A stretch of 11,739 nucleotides of DNA, from the NCBI GenBank assembly GCA_021295675.1, contig JAGWBY010000135.1:12916-24654 (forward strand). Direction: 5' to 3'. The translations under genes were made by a program, and so were the position numbers. The notes under the pieces were generated by a model. It was not told where the DNA came from. It did not search any database and worked only from the letters and a program-made list of their open reading frames with translations. Source of the DNA: Candidatus Latescibacterota bacterium. Lineage in GTDB: Bacteria > Latescibacterota > UBA2968 > UBA8231. This document shows, in pieces, positions 1-11,739 of this stretch (within the stretch, counting starts at the first letter, position 1; every line of letters begins with the position of its first letter).

Positions 1-1
1 C

Positions 2-603
2 GAGGCCCAAAAGCACCTTGCCGCCGGAGCCATCGGCGAGATCATCACCGCCCGCGCGGCCTTTGTCTATCCTTTTGACTCCTACTGGTTCAAAGAGGAG
101 CGGCCCTGGCGCTACGAAAAGGGGCGCACCGGCGGCGGCATCGCCATCGACGGCGGCTCGCACTGGATTCGGCCCTTGCGCATGTGGATGGGCGAAATCA
201 AAGAGGTAGTCGGCGTGCTAGGGCATCCGCTCGCGCAAATGGAGGGCGAGTCCCTCGCCCGCGCGCTCTTCCGCTTTGACTCGGGCAAGACCGCCATCTT
301 CGACGCCATGATGATCGACACGGGTGGCGAATTACCGGCACCAAGGGCGAGTTGACCATCAACGCCGGTCTCGAGGGTGCCGAACTGTGGCTGTGGGACG
401 CAGACCATCCCGAAGGCAAGCAGCTTTTTGCGAGCCCAGGGTACACCGAGTCCTTTGGGCCAGAGCTAGCCGATTTTGCCGCCGCCGTCCTCGACGGCAA
501 GGCTCCGGACGCACCGCCGGAACACGCCCTCGGCGAGCTGCGCACGGCCTTGGCCCTCTATCGCTCGGCCTCCAGCCAGCGCTGGGAACAGGTGTGGGCG
601 TAA
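2..603 (+). pseudogene. Gfo/Idh/MocA-family oxidoreductase, C-terminal part, frameshifted
   Basis: This is the 3' portion of an NAD(P)-dependent sugar or cyclitol dehydrogenase-like protein; the N-terminal Rossmann fold lies beyond the window edge. In frame 2, positions 2-322 encode the C-terminal alpha/beta domain, including GGGIAIDGGSHWI, which matches the family's GGG-x-x-x-D-x-G-x-H segment. The frame then runs into a stop at 353-355. From about 325, frame 1 carries WRITGTKGEL, the typical family strand, and continues to TAA at 601-603. The switch at 320-325 needs 3n+1 missing bases. One base would rejoin the frames; family members often have a few more residues between the two segments, so the loss could be slightly larger. 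The substrate cannot be told. The break may be genuine decay or an assembly error. Family assignment is secure, specificity unknown. Confidence 0.8.
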
Positions 604-797
604 TGCTTGCACGAACCTCTCCTTTGGGATATATTCAGCCCTGCGAGGCCGTTCCTCGAAGCACCGATCATGTTCGACCCTTGGACTCTTCCCAATATCC
701 AAATTCGCCCCCTTTTCAAGCTCAGCGGCAAAGGCTGTCAAGGCCGAGATGCCCTCTCAATTCAAAACGCATTATCACTATATAGAATAGGAAAGCA
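604..797. other. Intergenic region upstream of ppdK
   Basis: This 194-base gap holds no credible gene. Its first part has a small hairpin (CGAGG at 644-648, CCTCG at 654-658) without a following T-run, so it is a poor terminator candidate. The last 40 bases (758-797) are much more AT-rich than the surroundings, as expected of a promoter and leader for ppdK, but no -35/-10 pair with good spacing leaves the visible ribosome binding site inside the transcript. I therefore do not name a promoter. Confidence 0.5.
789..795 (+). promoter_or_regulatory. Ribosome binding site of ppdK
   Basis: AGGAAAG lies directly upstream, with five bases between its AGGA core and the ATG at 798. It supports that ATG as the start of pyruvate phosphate dikinase, consistent with the protein beginning at the usual family N-terminus. 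Confidence 0.7.
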
Positions 798-3409
<2,612 letters not shown>

Positions 3410-3418
3410 GATTCTGTC

Positions 3419-5029
3419 ATGGGCCGGGTCATCGCCATATCCAATCAAAAAGGAGGGGTCGGCAAGACCACCACGGCCGTCAACTTGGCGGCTAGTTTGG
3501 CCGTGGCCGAACAAAAAACCCTGCTCATCGACATGGATCCGCAGGCCAACGCCACCTCCGGCTGCGGCTTTCAAAACAGCGAGGAAATCGAACCGGCCAA
3601 TATCTACCACGCGCTGATCGGGCAAAAAGAGACCGATGACGTTACCTACGAGACCAAGATATCCTTCCTGTCCTTGATTCCCTCGCACATCAACCTGACA
3701 GGTGCCGAGGTCGAGATGGTCAACATGATCGCTCGCGAGCAGAAGTTAGACGGGCTGCTCAACCAAGTCCGCGACCAATACGCCTATATCATTCTCGATT
3801 GTCCGCCCTCTTTGGGGCTGTTGACTATCAACGCCCTGACCGCGGCCGACTCGGTGATGATACCCATTCAGTGCGAATACTACGCGCTAGAGGGCCTTGG
3901 CCGACTGCTCAATACCGTTCGCCAAATCCAACGCCATCTCAATCCCAAGCTCCAGATCGCTGGTGTCCTGCTCACTATGTTCGACGGACGCTTGAACCTA
4001 TCGCGCCAAGTATCTTCAGAGGTCAAGTCCTATTTCGGCAACAAGGTTTACAAGACCTCTATCAGCCGCAACGTGCGTCTGGCCGAGGCCCCTAGCCACG
4101 GCCAACCCATCGTGCTCTACGACATCTTGTCGCAGGGATCTCAGGATTACATGAGCCTCGCAGGAGAAGTGATCGACCATGGCATCAGCGCCCTCATCCC
4201 CGAGTACGCCGAACATAGCGGCCAAGGCGACGCCTCGCGCCAGATCTTCTATCTCAACGTCGATGAGATAGAACCTAATCCCTATCAAGCTCGCACTGAG
4301 TTTGACGAAGAAAGCATCGACGAGCTGATGCACTCGATCCAAGAGAAAGGCGTCATCCAGCCCATCGTCGTCAACCGCATCGGCCAGAGCTACCAGATCA
4401 TCGCTGGCGAGCGCCGCTGGCGGGCCACCAAGAAGGCGGGGATCCAAGAAATACCAGCGATCGTCCACGAAATCGAGTCGCAGCAAGACTTGATGGAACT
4501 GTCGCTGATCGAGAACATCCAGCGCGAAAACCTGACCCCCATCGAAGAGGCCGAAGGCTACCGCTCGCTGACCGACAAGTGCTTCCTCACGCAAGAGGAA
4601 GTCGCCCGCAAGGTGGGAAAAAATCGCTCGACCGTGACCAATCTCCTCAGGCTGTTGCAATTGCCGCACGAAGTCCAAGAATTCCTGCGCCACGGTCAAT
4701 TGCAGATGGGGCACGCCCGCGCCCTGCTCGGTCTTGAAGAAGACGAAGATCGGCTCGCGCTGGCTCGCCGCGCAGTCGAGGAGAAAATGGCCGTCCGCGA
4801 GGTCGAAAAGGCCGTTGCCAATCAGCGCGTGGGCCGCAAAAAAAAGAAGGCTCCCAAAGAAATTCCCAACGATCCCCACATCCGCGACTACGAGGAGCGG
4901 TTGCAGCACCGCTTCGGCACCGCGGTCAACATCCGTCGCACCGCGGCGAACAAGGGGGCAATCCATATCGAATTCTACAACGACGGGGATCTAGAGCGGC
5001 TACTCGACCTGATGATCGAAGGCGAATGA
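3419..5029 (+). CDS. parAB: Fused ParA-ParB chromosome partitioning protein
   Basis: One 536-residue ORF joins two proteins that are normally separate. Residues 1-250 are a Soj-type ParA ATPase without an N-terminal HTH: deviant Walker A KGGVGKTT (11-18), [11 protein letters not shown] (38-48), DCPPSLG (127-133) and the usual end around [13 protein letters not shown]. Residues 254-536 are Par[11 protein letters not shown] matches the family's GKGLSALIPE start, followed by [12 protein letters not shown], the CTP-binding motifs GERRWRA (330-336) and ENIQRE (365-370), a helix-turn-helix (about 390-412), HARALLGL and a C-terminal dimerisation region. ParA is essentially complete, but ParB lacks the short basic N-terminal tail that stimulates ParA ATPase in characterised systems. 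The join lies near 4170-4180. Because neighbouring genes carry short deletions, the fusion may come from an in-frame deletion that removed parA's stop and parB's start. No parS-like palindrome was seen. Confidence 0.93.
   Translation: MGRVIAISNQKGGVGKTTTAVNLAASLAVAEQKTLLIDMDPQANATSGCGFQNSEEIEPANIYHALIGQKETDDVTYETKISFLSLIPSHINLTGAEVEMVNMIAREQKLDGLLNQVRDQYAYIILDCPPSLGLLTINALTAADSVMIPIQCEYYALEGLGRLLNTVRQIQRHLNPKLQIAGVLLTMFDGRLNLSRQVSSEVKSYFGNKVYKTSISRNVRLAEAPSHGQPIVLYDILSQGSQDYMSLAGEVIDHGISALIPEYAEHSGQGDASRQIFYLNVDEIEPNPYQARTEFDEESIDELMHSIQEKGVIQPIVVNRIGQSYQIIAGERRWRATKKAGIQEIPAIVHEIESQQDLMELSLIENIQRENLTPIEEAEGYRSLTDKCFLTQEEVARKVGKNRSTVTNLLRLLQLPHEVQEFLRHGQLQMGHARALLGLEEDEDRLALARRAVEEKMAVREVEKAVANQRVGRKKKKAPKEIPNDPHIRDYEERLQHRFGTAVNIRRTAANKGAIHIEFYNDGDLERLLDLMIEGE
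5018..5025 (+). promoter_or_regulatory. Ribosome binding site of the lipoprotein gene, inside parAB
   Basis: GAAGGCGA directly precedes the ATG at 5026. It is purine-rich but close to the start, and sits within the last codons of parAB. Together with the ATGA overlap of stop and start, it suggests translational coupling. No other start codon was found upstream in this frame back to at least 4921. Confidence 0.4.
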
Positions 5030-6414
5030 ACCTCGGTTGGTGCCTCGTAGCCCCGTTTCTCGCCCTCGGTGCCTGTAGCTTGCTTCACGACGACCTCCCC
5101 AACGATGCCCCGACCGTACACTTGGCGCGGATGACCTGCCAGTCGCCGGGCGCAGCTTCCCTAGACACCCTGATCAATAGCGCGGATGCTGTCTGTCGGG
5201 TCCAACGCGGCGGCGAGGTTCGCTTTGAGATCCGCGCAGCCGACGAGGACGACGATCCTGTGTTCTACGAGTGGCGAGCTCCAGCCGGAGGCAGCTTCCG
5301 CGCTGCGCAGGCCCAGGAGACCAACTCTTGGTTCGCCCCCCAAACCATCGCCGGCTCCAGCGAGCAATTTGTCGTGCAGGTCCTCGTAACCGACCGCAAC
5401 TGCAATGCCATTGCCATACCCGATCTAGCCGACCGCCAGCGCTGCGCCGAAGACGCTCGGGTGCTGATCGAAAACTTCCTTGTGGAGGTCGTGCAGCGCG
5501 AACCCCTGCTGGAAGTAACCTCCAACGCGGCTAGCGCGTTTAGCATACCGCAGATAGTTATCGACGCGTTTGGCAGCGATCCTGACGGCGACCAGCTCGA
5601 ATACCACTGGGAGCCGATGGCCGGAGACAGCCTTAGCATCTGGTCAGAGGAGGCCATCCGCGACGAGGAAACCGGTCGGCAAATCGGCTCGCGCGCTACC
5701 ATCGTCGCCTTTTTTCCCGGCAGCCACAAACTCCGCGTTTCCGCCAGCGACGGTGCGGCAAACACCGAGCGCGAAATCGCCCTCCACGTTTCCATTGAGC
5801 CGCCTCTGCCGGCTGGCGGCATGGTGCCTCTAGTCCTGCCAACAGGTCAAGAATACGAAATAGACGCGTACGAGTATCCCAACGCCAGAGGAGAGCGGCC
5901 GCAGTCCGCTTCGTTTTTCCAAGCAGCACGCCTGTGCGCGGCCGAGGGCAAGCGCCTGTGCAGCCCGGACGAGTGGACTGCCGCTTGCCAAGCTGGCCAA
6001 ACGCGGCGCTTTTCTTCGATCGATGATTTAGCTGCTTACGACAGCCGCGACCACTTTGGCGTGCGCTTCTGCAACGTACCGGGTTCGGCCTTTTCTCACT
6101 TCAGCAGCGACCTAACCGCCAAACTCGCGCCCTCCGGCTCGTTTCCCAACTGCGGCAGCGCGACCGGCGTCTTTGACTTGACCGGCAACATAGACGAATG
6201 GCTCGCCGCTATCGACGATGCCGGTGACCTAGCGGTGTACGTGGCCGCAAGCAGCGTATACGAAAGCGATGCCTGCGACGGCGCAAACCTCGTGAGCATC
6301 CTGTCCATCGAAGGCCAAGACCCCTATGATATAGAAGTCTTAGCGGAAATCATGGCCGACTCGCCCCTGCAAACCTACGAGCAGCCCCTCCTCGGCTTCC
6401 GTTGCTGCCGTTGA
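5026..6414 (+). CDS. Lipoprotein with Ig/PKD-like repeats and an FGE/SUMF1-like domain
   Basis: A 462-residue predicted lipoprotein. A short hydrophobic N-terminus ends in LGAC (14-17), a lipobox-like site with lipidated Cys17; its n-region (MNLGW) is unusual in having no basic residue. Two beta-rich Ig/PKD-like segments follow (about 60-150 and 160-256), with acidic motifs [11 protein letters not shown] and [11 protein letters not shown]. Residues about 263-462 match the formylglycine-generating-enzyme/sulfatase-modifying-factor fold: [36 protein letters not shown] and terminal LLGFRCCR. In true FGE two cysteines bind copper; by eye only one candidate (C417, ESDACDG) lies in the right region, so catalytic activity is doubtful. 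Cysteine-rich exported domains of this kind often act structurally. The start overlaps the parAB stop (ATGA), suggesting co-expression; no partitioning role is known for such proteins. Its function is unknown. Confidence 0.8.
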   Translation: MNLGWCLVAPFLALGACSLLHDDLPNDAPTVHLARMTCQSPGAASLDTLINSADAVCRVQRGGEVRFEIRAADEDDDPVFYEWRAPAGGSFRAAQAQETNSWFAPQTIAGSSEQFVVQVLVTDRNCNAIAIPDLADRQRCAEDARVLIENFLVEVVQREPLLEVTSNAASAFSIPQIVIDAFGSDPDGDQLEYHWEPMAGDSLSIWSEEAIRDEETGRQIGSRATIVAFFPGSHKLRVSASDGAANTEREIALHVSIEPPLPAGGMVPLVLPTGQEYEIDAYEYPNARGERPQSASFFQAARLCAAEGKRLCSPDEWTAACQAGQTRRFSSIDDLAAYDSRDHFGVRFCNVPGSAFSHFSSDLTAKLAPSGSFPNCGSATGVFDLTGNIDEWLAAIDDAGDLAVYVAASSVYESDACDGANLVSILSIEGQDPYDIEVLAEIMADSPLQTYEQPLLGFRCCR

Positions 6415-6433
6415 TCCCGCGTTCCTAAATGCC

Positions 6434-7186
6434 ATGGACCAAGAACAACTCCGTCACCTATTAGAGCGAGTCGCCACCGGAGACCTCGCGCCGAGCCAAG
6501 CCTTAGAGCGGCTTAGGAACCTGCCTTTCGAAAATCTCGGGTTTGCCCACGTCGATCACCACCGCGCCCTGCGCACGGGATTCCCGGAAGTCATTTTCGC
6601 TCAAGGCAAGACCTGCGAGCAGGTGTTGGCCATCGCCGAGCGCATAATCGCCCACGGATCTCAGGTGCTGGCCACTCGCGTCGAAGCGGCCACAGCCCAA
6701 GCACTCGTCGAGCGCTTTGACCGCGCCGAGCACGATCCCCTCGCCCGTACGATCTTAGTACCAGGGACCGAACAATCCGCGCCCGAAGGCCTAGTGGCCG
6801 TAGTCGCAGCCGGCACCTCGGACCTGCCCGTCGCCCGCGAAGCCGTCGTCACGGCTCGCGCCATGGGCGCACATGTCGAGGAGGTTTACGACGTCGGCGT
6901 CGCCGGCTTACATCGGCTCCTAGCGTACCGCGAGCTCTTGCAGCAGGCGCGGGTCATCGTCGTGGTCGCCGGGATGGAGGGTGCGCTCGCCAGCGTCGTC
7001 GGAGGACTGGTGGATATTCCGGTCGTGGCCGTGCCAACTAGCGTGGGCTACGGCGCGAGTTTCCACGGCCTCGCCGCTCTCTTGGCCATGCTCAACTCCT
7101 GTGCGGCCGGCGTGGTTGTCGTCAATATCGACAACGGCTTTGGCGCCGGGTACGCAGCCGCCCAGATCAACCGCCGCCCCACATGA
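6434..7186 (+). CDS. larB: LarB, nickel-pincer nucleotide cofactor synthase (P2CMN synthase)
   Basis: LarB carboxylates the nicotinate ring of NaAD and hydrolyses the dinucleotide to give pyridinium-3,5-biscarboxylate mononucleotide, the first step towards the nickel-pincer cofactor of lactate racemase and LarA-like epimerases. The 250-residue protein has the family length. An N-terminal helical part (1-110) contains ERVATGDLAPSQALERL and GFPEVIFAQGKT. The PurE-like C-terminal domain shows VAAGTSDLPVAREA (124-137), AGMEGALASVVGG (179-191), PTSVGYGAS (201-209) and LNSCAAG, where Cys223 corresponds to the catalytic cysteine of characterised LarB (Cys221). It ends with NIDNGFGAGYAAA. The gene starts 19 bases after the lipoprotein stop with no clear Shine-Dalgarno, and its stop overlaps the mobA start. 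Neither larC, larE nor larA is in the window. Confidence 0.93.
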   Translation: MDQEQLRHLLERVATGDLAPSQALERLRNLPFENLGFAHVDHHRALRTGFPEVIFAQGKTCEQVLAIAERIIAHGSQVLATRVEAATAQALVERFDRAEHDPLARTILVPGTEQSAPEGLVAVVAAGTSDLPVAREAVVTARAMGAHVEEVYDVGVAGLHRLLAYRELLQQARVIVVVAGMEGALASVVGGLVDIPVVAVPTSVGYGASFHGLAALLAMLNSCAAGVVVVNIDNGFGAGYAAAQINRRPT

Positions 7187-7791
7187 TCCACGTCGCCGTG
7201 CTAGCCGGCGGCCAGAGCCGACGCATGGGCCGCGACAAGGCCCTCCTGCAACTGGGCGGCCAGACTCTGATTGAACGCGTCCTCGCCGCGACGCACCCCC
7301 TCGGCTATCCCCACGTCATCATCGGCGACCCCATCGCCTATGCTCATCTCGGACTACCCGTCCATCCCGACCGCCGTCCCGGACTTGGGCCGCTGGGTGG
7401 TTTGCACACCGCGCTCAGCACAACCGCCGCACCCGTGCTCCTCCTCGCCTGCGACTTGCCCTTTCTCACTCCAGACTTCCTCCGCCACCTCGTCAACCGA
7501 CGCGGCCCGCATCAAGCGATCGTGCCCTACACAGCCACAGGACTGCAACCACTCTGCGCACTCTACGAGTCGTCCTGCTTAGCGGCCGTAGAAACGGCCC
7601 TAGACGCAGAGAGGCTAAGCCTGCGTGACCTGCTAACCGACCTGAGTTTGGATTTAGTAAGAGAAAAGGACTGGCGGCCCTACGACGAGCGCGGCTTGCT
7701 TTTTGCCAATCTCAACGCGCCCGAAGAGTATGAGCGGGCGCAAGCCGCACTCCTAAAATCCGGCGTCCACCACGCTCAACACCAACAATAG
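7183..7791 (+). CDS. mobA: MobA, molybdenum cofactor guanylyltransferase
   Basis: MobA transfers GMP from GTP to molybdopterin-bound molybdenum, giving the (bis-)MGD form used by DMSO-reductase-family enzymes. The 202-residue protein has the nucleotidyltransferase signature LAGGQSRRMGRDKALL (7-22), PGLGPLGGLHTAL (66-78), metal-binding ACDLP (89-93, Asp91) and the C-terminal FANLNAPEEYERA typical of MobA. Its ATG overlaps the larB stop (ATGA) and has no Shine-Dalgarno of its own, so translation is probably coupled to larB. Both partners act on nucleotide-bearing cofactors. The last 39 bases overlap the 3' end of ctaB on the other strand. The gene is intact. A GTP-independent relative such as MocA (CTP-dependent) is possible but less likely given the short length and motif set. 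Confidence 0.88.
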   Translation: MIHVAVLAGGQSRRMGRDKALLQLGGQTLIERVLAATHPLGYPHVIIGDPIAYAHLGLPVHPDRRPGLGPLGGLHTALSTTAAPVLLLACDLPFLTPDFLRHLVNRRGPHQAIVPYTATGLQPLCALYESSCLAAVETALDAERLSLRDLLTDLSLDLVREKDWRPYDERGLLFANLNAPEEYERAQAALLKSGVHHAQHQQ

Positions 7792-8587
7792 CGGCAGATA
7801 GAGGACCGAAGCCTTGAGCAGCCGCCGCGCACTGGTCACCGAGCGCGAGAAACTGAGCGCGAGACCGGAGGCGAGAAACAGCGCGCCCAGCACCAGCGCC
7901 CCGGCTAGGTAGAACGGCCCAGTGAGCCCCATAAACGAAGGCAACACCGAAAAGATCAGCAGCAGCACCAAGTAGCCCATCACCTGCCAGCAGGTGCTGT
8001 TCCCATCCGGCTCGACGACGGGCAACATCTTGAAACCGCCGCGCCGATAGTCGTCGCGGAAGATCCAAGCAATGGCGTAGAATGAGAAAGAGGACCACGG
8101 CCCCCGGGTCAATCGCGCCGGTTGCCGCCGTCCAGCCCCCTACGGGCGGCAGGGCACCCGGCACGGCCCCCAGCGAGGTATTGAGCCAATTTTGCCGCTT
8201 CATCGGGGTGTACACCACCACGTAGAGAAACGCGGAGAGGAGCGCCAAAAACGCCGTCAACAACCCAGCGGTAAAAAGCAGGAAGAACACGCCGCTTAAA
8301 ACCAGCACAAAACCCATCGACAAAGCAGTACCCGGCTTGACGCGCCCGGTCGGCAAGGGCCGATTGCGCGTCCGCTTCATCAACCCATCGACATCGCGTT
8401 CCAGATAGTGGTTGAGCACCGACGAGCCGCACGTAGTCAAGCCCGTACCGACGAGCAGGCAGCAAAAAAGCAGCGGCGCGTGAATGCCTTGCCCACCCAA
8501 GAAAAATCCGAAGGCGGCCGTAACCAGCACCAAAAAGGCAATTCGCGGTTTAGTCAGTTCCCAGTAGTCGCGCCAAGTAGCAGTCAT
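7753..8587 (-). pseudogene. ctaB: Protoheme IX farnesyltransferase (heme O synthase), frameshifted
   Basis: CtaB/CyoE is a UbiA-family membrane prenyltransferase that adds farnesyl to heme B to make heme O for heme-copper oxidases. The frame from ATG at 8585-8587 encodes 167 residues: DYWELTKPRIAFLVLV, the prenyl-diphosphate-binding aspartate motif NHYLERDVDGLMKRTRNRPLPTG (N59 onward), YTPMKR and GALPPVGGW, to GAVVLF. Four bases later (8083-8086) a different frame takes over with FYAIAWIFRDDY and KMLPVV and runs 109 residues to TAG at 7753. The block between, AILFLWQ-x-PH in the family, is missing; adding about 26 bases restores the frame and a length near 286, normal for CtaB. The lost H-F motif is highly conserved, so the product is probably inactive if the deletion is real. 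A longer in-frame start at 8695 would add a non-homologous leader and was not chosen. Confidence 0.9.
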
Positions 8588-8715
8588 ATCTATCTCGTTC
8601 CGCGACAAAAATATAACACGGACAGATAGTGGGTTCGTTTGAGATCGCTTGAACAGCCCAAGAAATGCCGACCGGAACATTGCAAAATGACCCAACTACC
8701 CAAAGACAAGGCGAG

Positions 8716-11067
<2,352 letters not shown>

Positions 11068-11073
11068 AGCCAT

Positions 11074-11078
11074 CTCCT
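11074..11078 (-). promoter_or_regulatory. Ribosome binding site of the small membrane protein
   Basis: AGGAG on the minus strand lies six bases before the ATG at 11067 and zero bases before the ATG at 11073. The spacing decides for 11067. It falls just downstream of the enolase-like gene's TGA. Confidence 0.65.
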
Positions 11079-11081
11079 AGC

Positions 11082-11739
11082 TCAAGCCAACGACGCAAAT
11101 TCCCATTCTTCCAATTCCACCATCTCATCCACAGCCACCGGCATTCCCACGCCCAAACCCGCCACTTGCAGCGACCCCACCTCGATTTTCCCTTCCTGCA
11201 CATCCAATCCCGATAGAGCGCCCCATGCGTGGCCAAGCAGGCCGCTCGCTCATCCTCGGCCAAGTGATCCAACCCCCGCACGTAGTGGTGCCCGTTGCGC
11301 TCGACGTGCCCGATCCCCAAGGCCGCCACGTGCGCCAAATCTTGATGCAGGGGCACCACCGGCAAGTTCATCAGGTCCTCGCCCGAGAGAAAACAGCCCT
11401 CCCGCTGCCGCGCCAACGCCAGATTCGCCAGCGCCTTGACCAGCCCTTTGCACGCCTTGGACGAAACGCCCTCGTATCCCAGCGCCAAGGCTTGGCGGAA
11501 GGTGTCCAGCGCATCGTCTGACTCGTCGATGAGCAAGGGACGACGCGCTGCGGCAGCACGGATACCCGGTTCTAGTGCAGCATCCAAAGCCAAGCTCCGC
11601 TCTAGGGGCTGCTCGATGTAGATAATGCGCTCGTACAAACGCGGCTGTGCGGCTGCAATGCCATCGATCAAGGCCATGAGCGAATCCATTTCCCGATATT
11701 GCTCGTTGCCGTCGAGCGTGACCTTGTACTCGGCGTCGC
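11082..11739 (-). pseudogene. Enolase-superfamily (mandelate racemase/MLE-like) enzyme, C-terminal part, frameshifted
   Basis: The gene enters from the right edge, so the N-terminal cap and first catalytic strand are missing. The visible barrel shows the superfamily metal ligands in order: TLDGNE (strand 3), YIEQP (strand 4) and LIDESDD (strand 5), then VSSKACKG, where a lysine sits at the strand-6 position of the muconate-lactonizing/dipeptide-epimerase type. FLSGEDLMNLPVVPLHQDL and HVERNGHHYVRGL follow. About residue 176, near 11210-11216, the frame changes: the first frame (ALYRDW) runs into nonsense, while the second gives GLDVQEGKIEVGSLQVAG and ends EEWEFASLA at TGA 11082-11084. The shift needs 3n+1 missing bases. 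The last visible frame fits the usual C-terminal end of the barrel. The reaction is unknown; racemase, epimerase or acid-sugar dehydratase all remain possible. Confidence 0.75.

Noticed and set aside
644..658. Hairpin CGAGG/CCTCG after the Gfo/Idh gene as a terminator
   Set aside because: The stem is only five base pairs and no T-run follows in either direction.
4016..4966. 316-codon open frame on the minus strand opposite parB
   Set aside because: It is an antisense shadow of a well-supported ParB frame in GC-rich DNA. Its translation shows no recognisable motif and it has no ribosome binding site.
3419..5029. parS centromere site near parAB
   Set aside because: I looked by eye for the conserved TGTTTCACGTGAAACA-type palindrome and close variants and saw none in the window.
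8588..8695. 36-codon N-terminal extension of ctaB
   Set aside because: CtaB proteins begin close to the WRDYWELTKPRI segment. The extension is not homologous and occupies the promoter region shared with ligA.

Overview
This is a chromosomal-looking stretch of roughly 60% GC from a free-living-type bacterium. A lipoprotein and a heme O synthase point to a Gram-negative, respiring organism. No phylogenetic marker fixes the taxon. A Gfo/Idh/MocA oxidoreductase plus an unassigned enolase-superfamily enzyme recalls the catabolic repertoire of uncultured lineages such as Latescibacterota or Poribacteria, and an FGE-domain lipoprotein would also fit Myxococcota; both are weak inferences. No tRNA, rRNA, CRISPR array, insertion sequence or phage gene was seen.

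Layout. Plus strand, 2-7791: the 3' part of a Gfo/Idh/MocA oxidoreductase (2-603); a 194-base gap; pyruvate phosphate dikinase (798-3409); a single ORF encoding ParA joined to ParB (3419-5029); a lipoprotein with a C-terminal formylglycine-generating-enzyme-like domain (5026-6414), overlapping parAB by ATGA; larB (6434-7186); and mobA (7183-7791), overlapping larB by ATGA. Minus strand: ctaB (7753-8587), running into mobA tail to tail. Plus strand: ligA (8756-10768), divergent from ctaB. Minus strand: an enolase-superfamily gene cut by the window edge (11082-11739), followed by a small two-helix membrane protein (10765-11067) that meets ligA tail to tail.

The most striking feature is that four of the nine genes (the Gfo/Idh gene, ppdK, ctaB and the enolase-like gene) have reading frames broken at one internal point, with recognisable protein on both sides. 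In ppdK and ctaB the break coincides with loss of a conserved block, estimated at 19 and 26 bases, next to or within active-site sequence. The parA-parB join could be an in-frame event of the same kind. ligA, parAB, larB and mobA are otherwise full length. Either the organism is losing these genes, or the assembly carries short deletions; the sequence alone cannot decide.

Functionally the window mixes housekeeping jobs: PEP/pyruvate interconversion (PpdK), chromosome partitioning (ParAB), nucleotide-linked cofactor maturation (LarB for the nickel-pincer nucleotide, MobA for molybdenum cofactor), heme O synthesis for terminal oxidases (CtaB) and DNA ligation (LigA). Apart from the two ATGA-coupled pairs there is no sign of one dedicated pathway.
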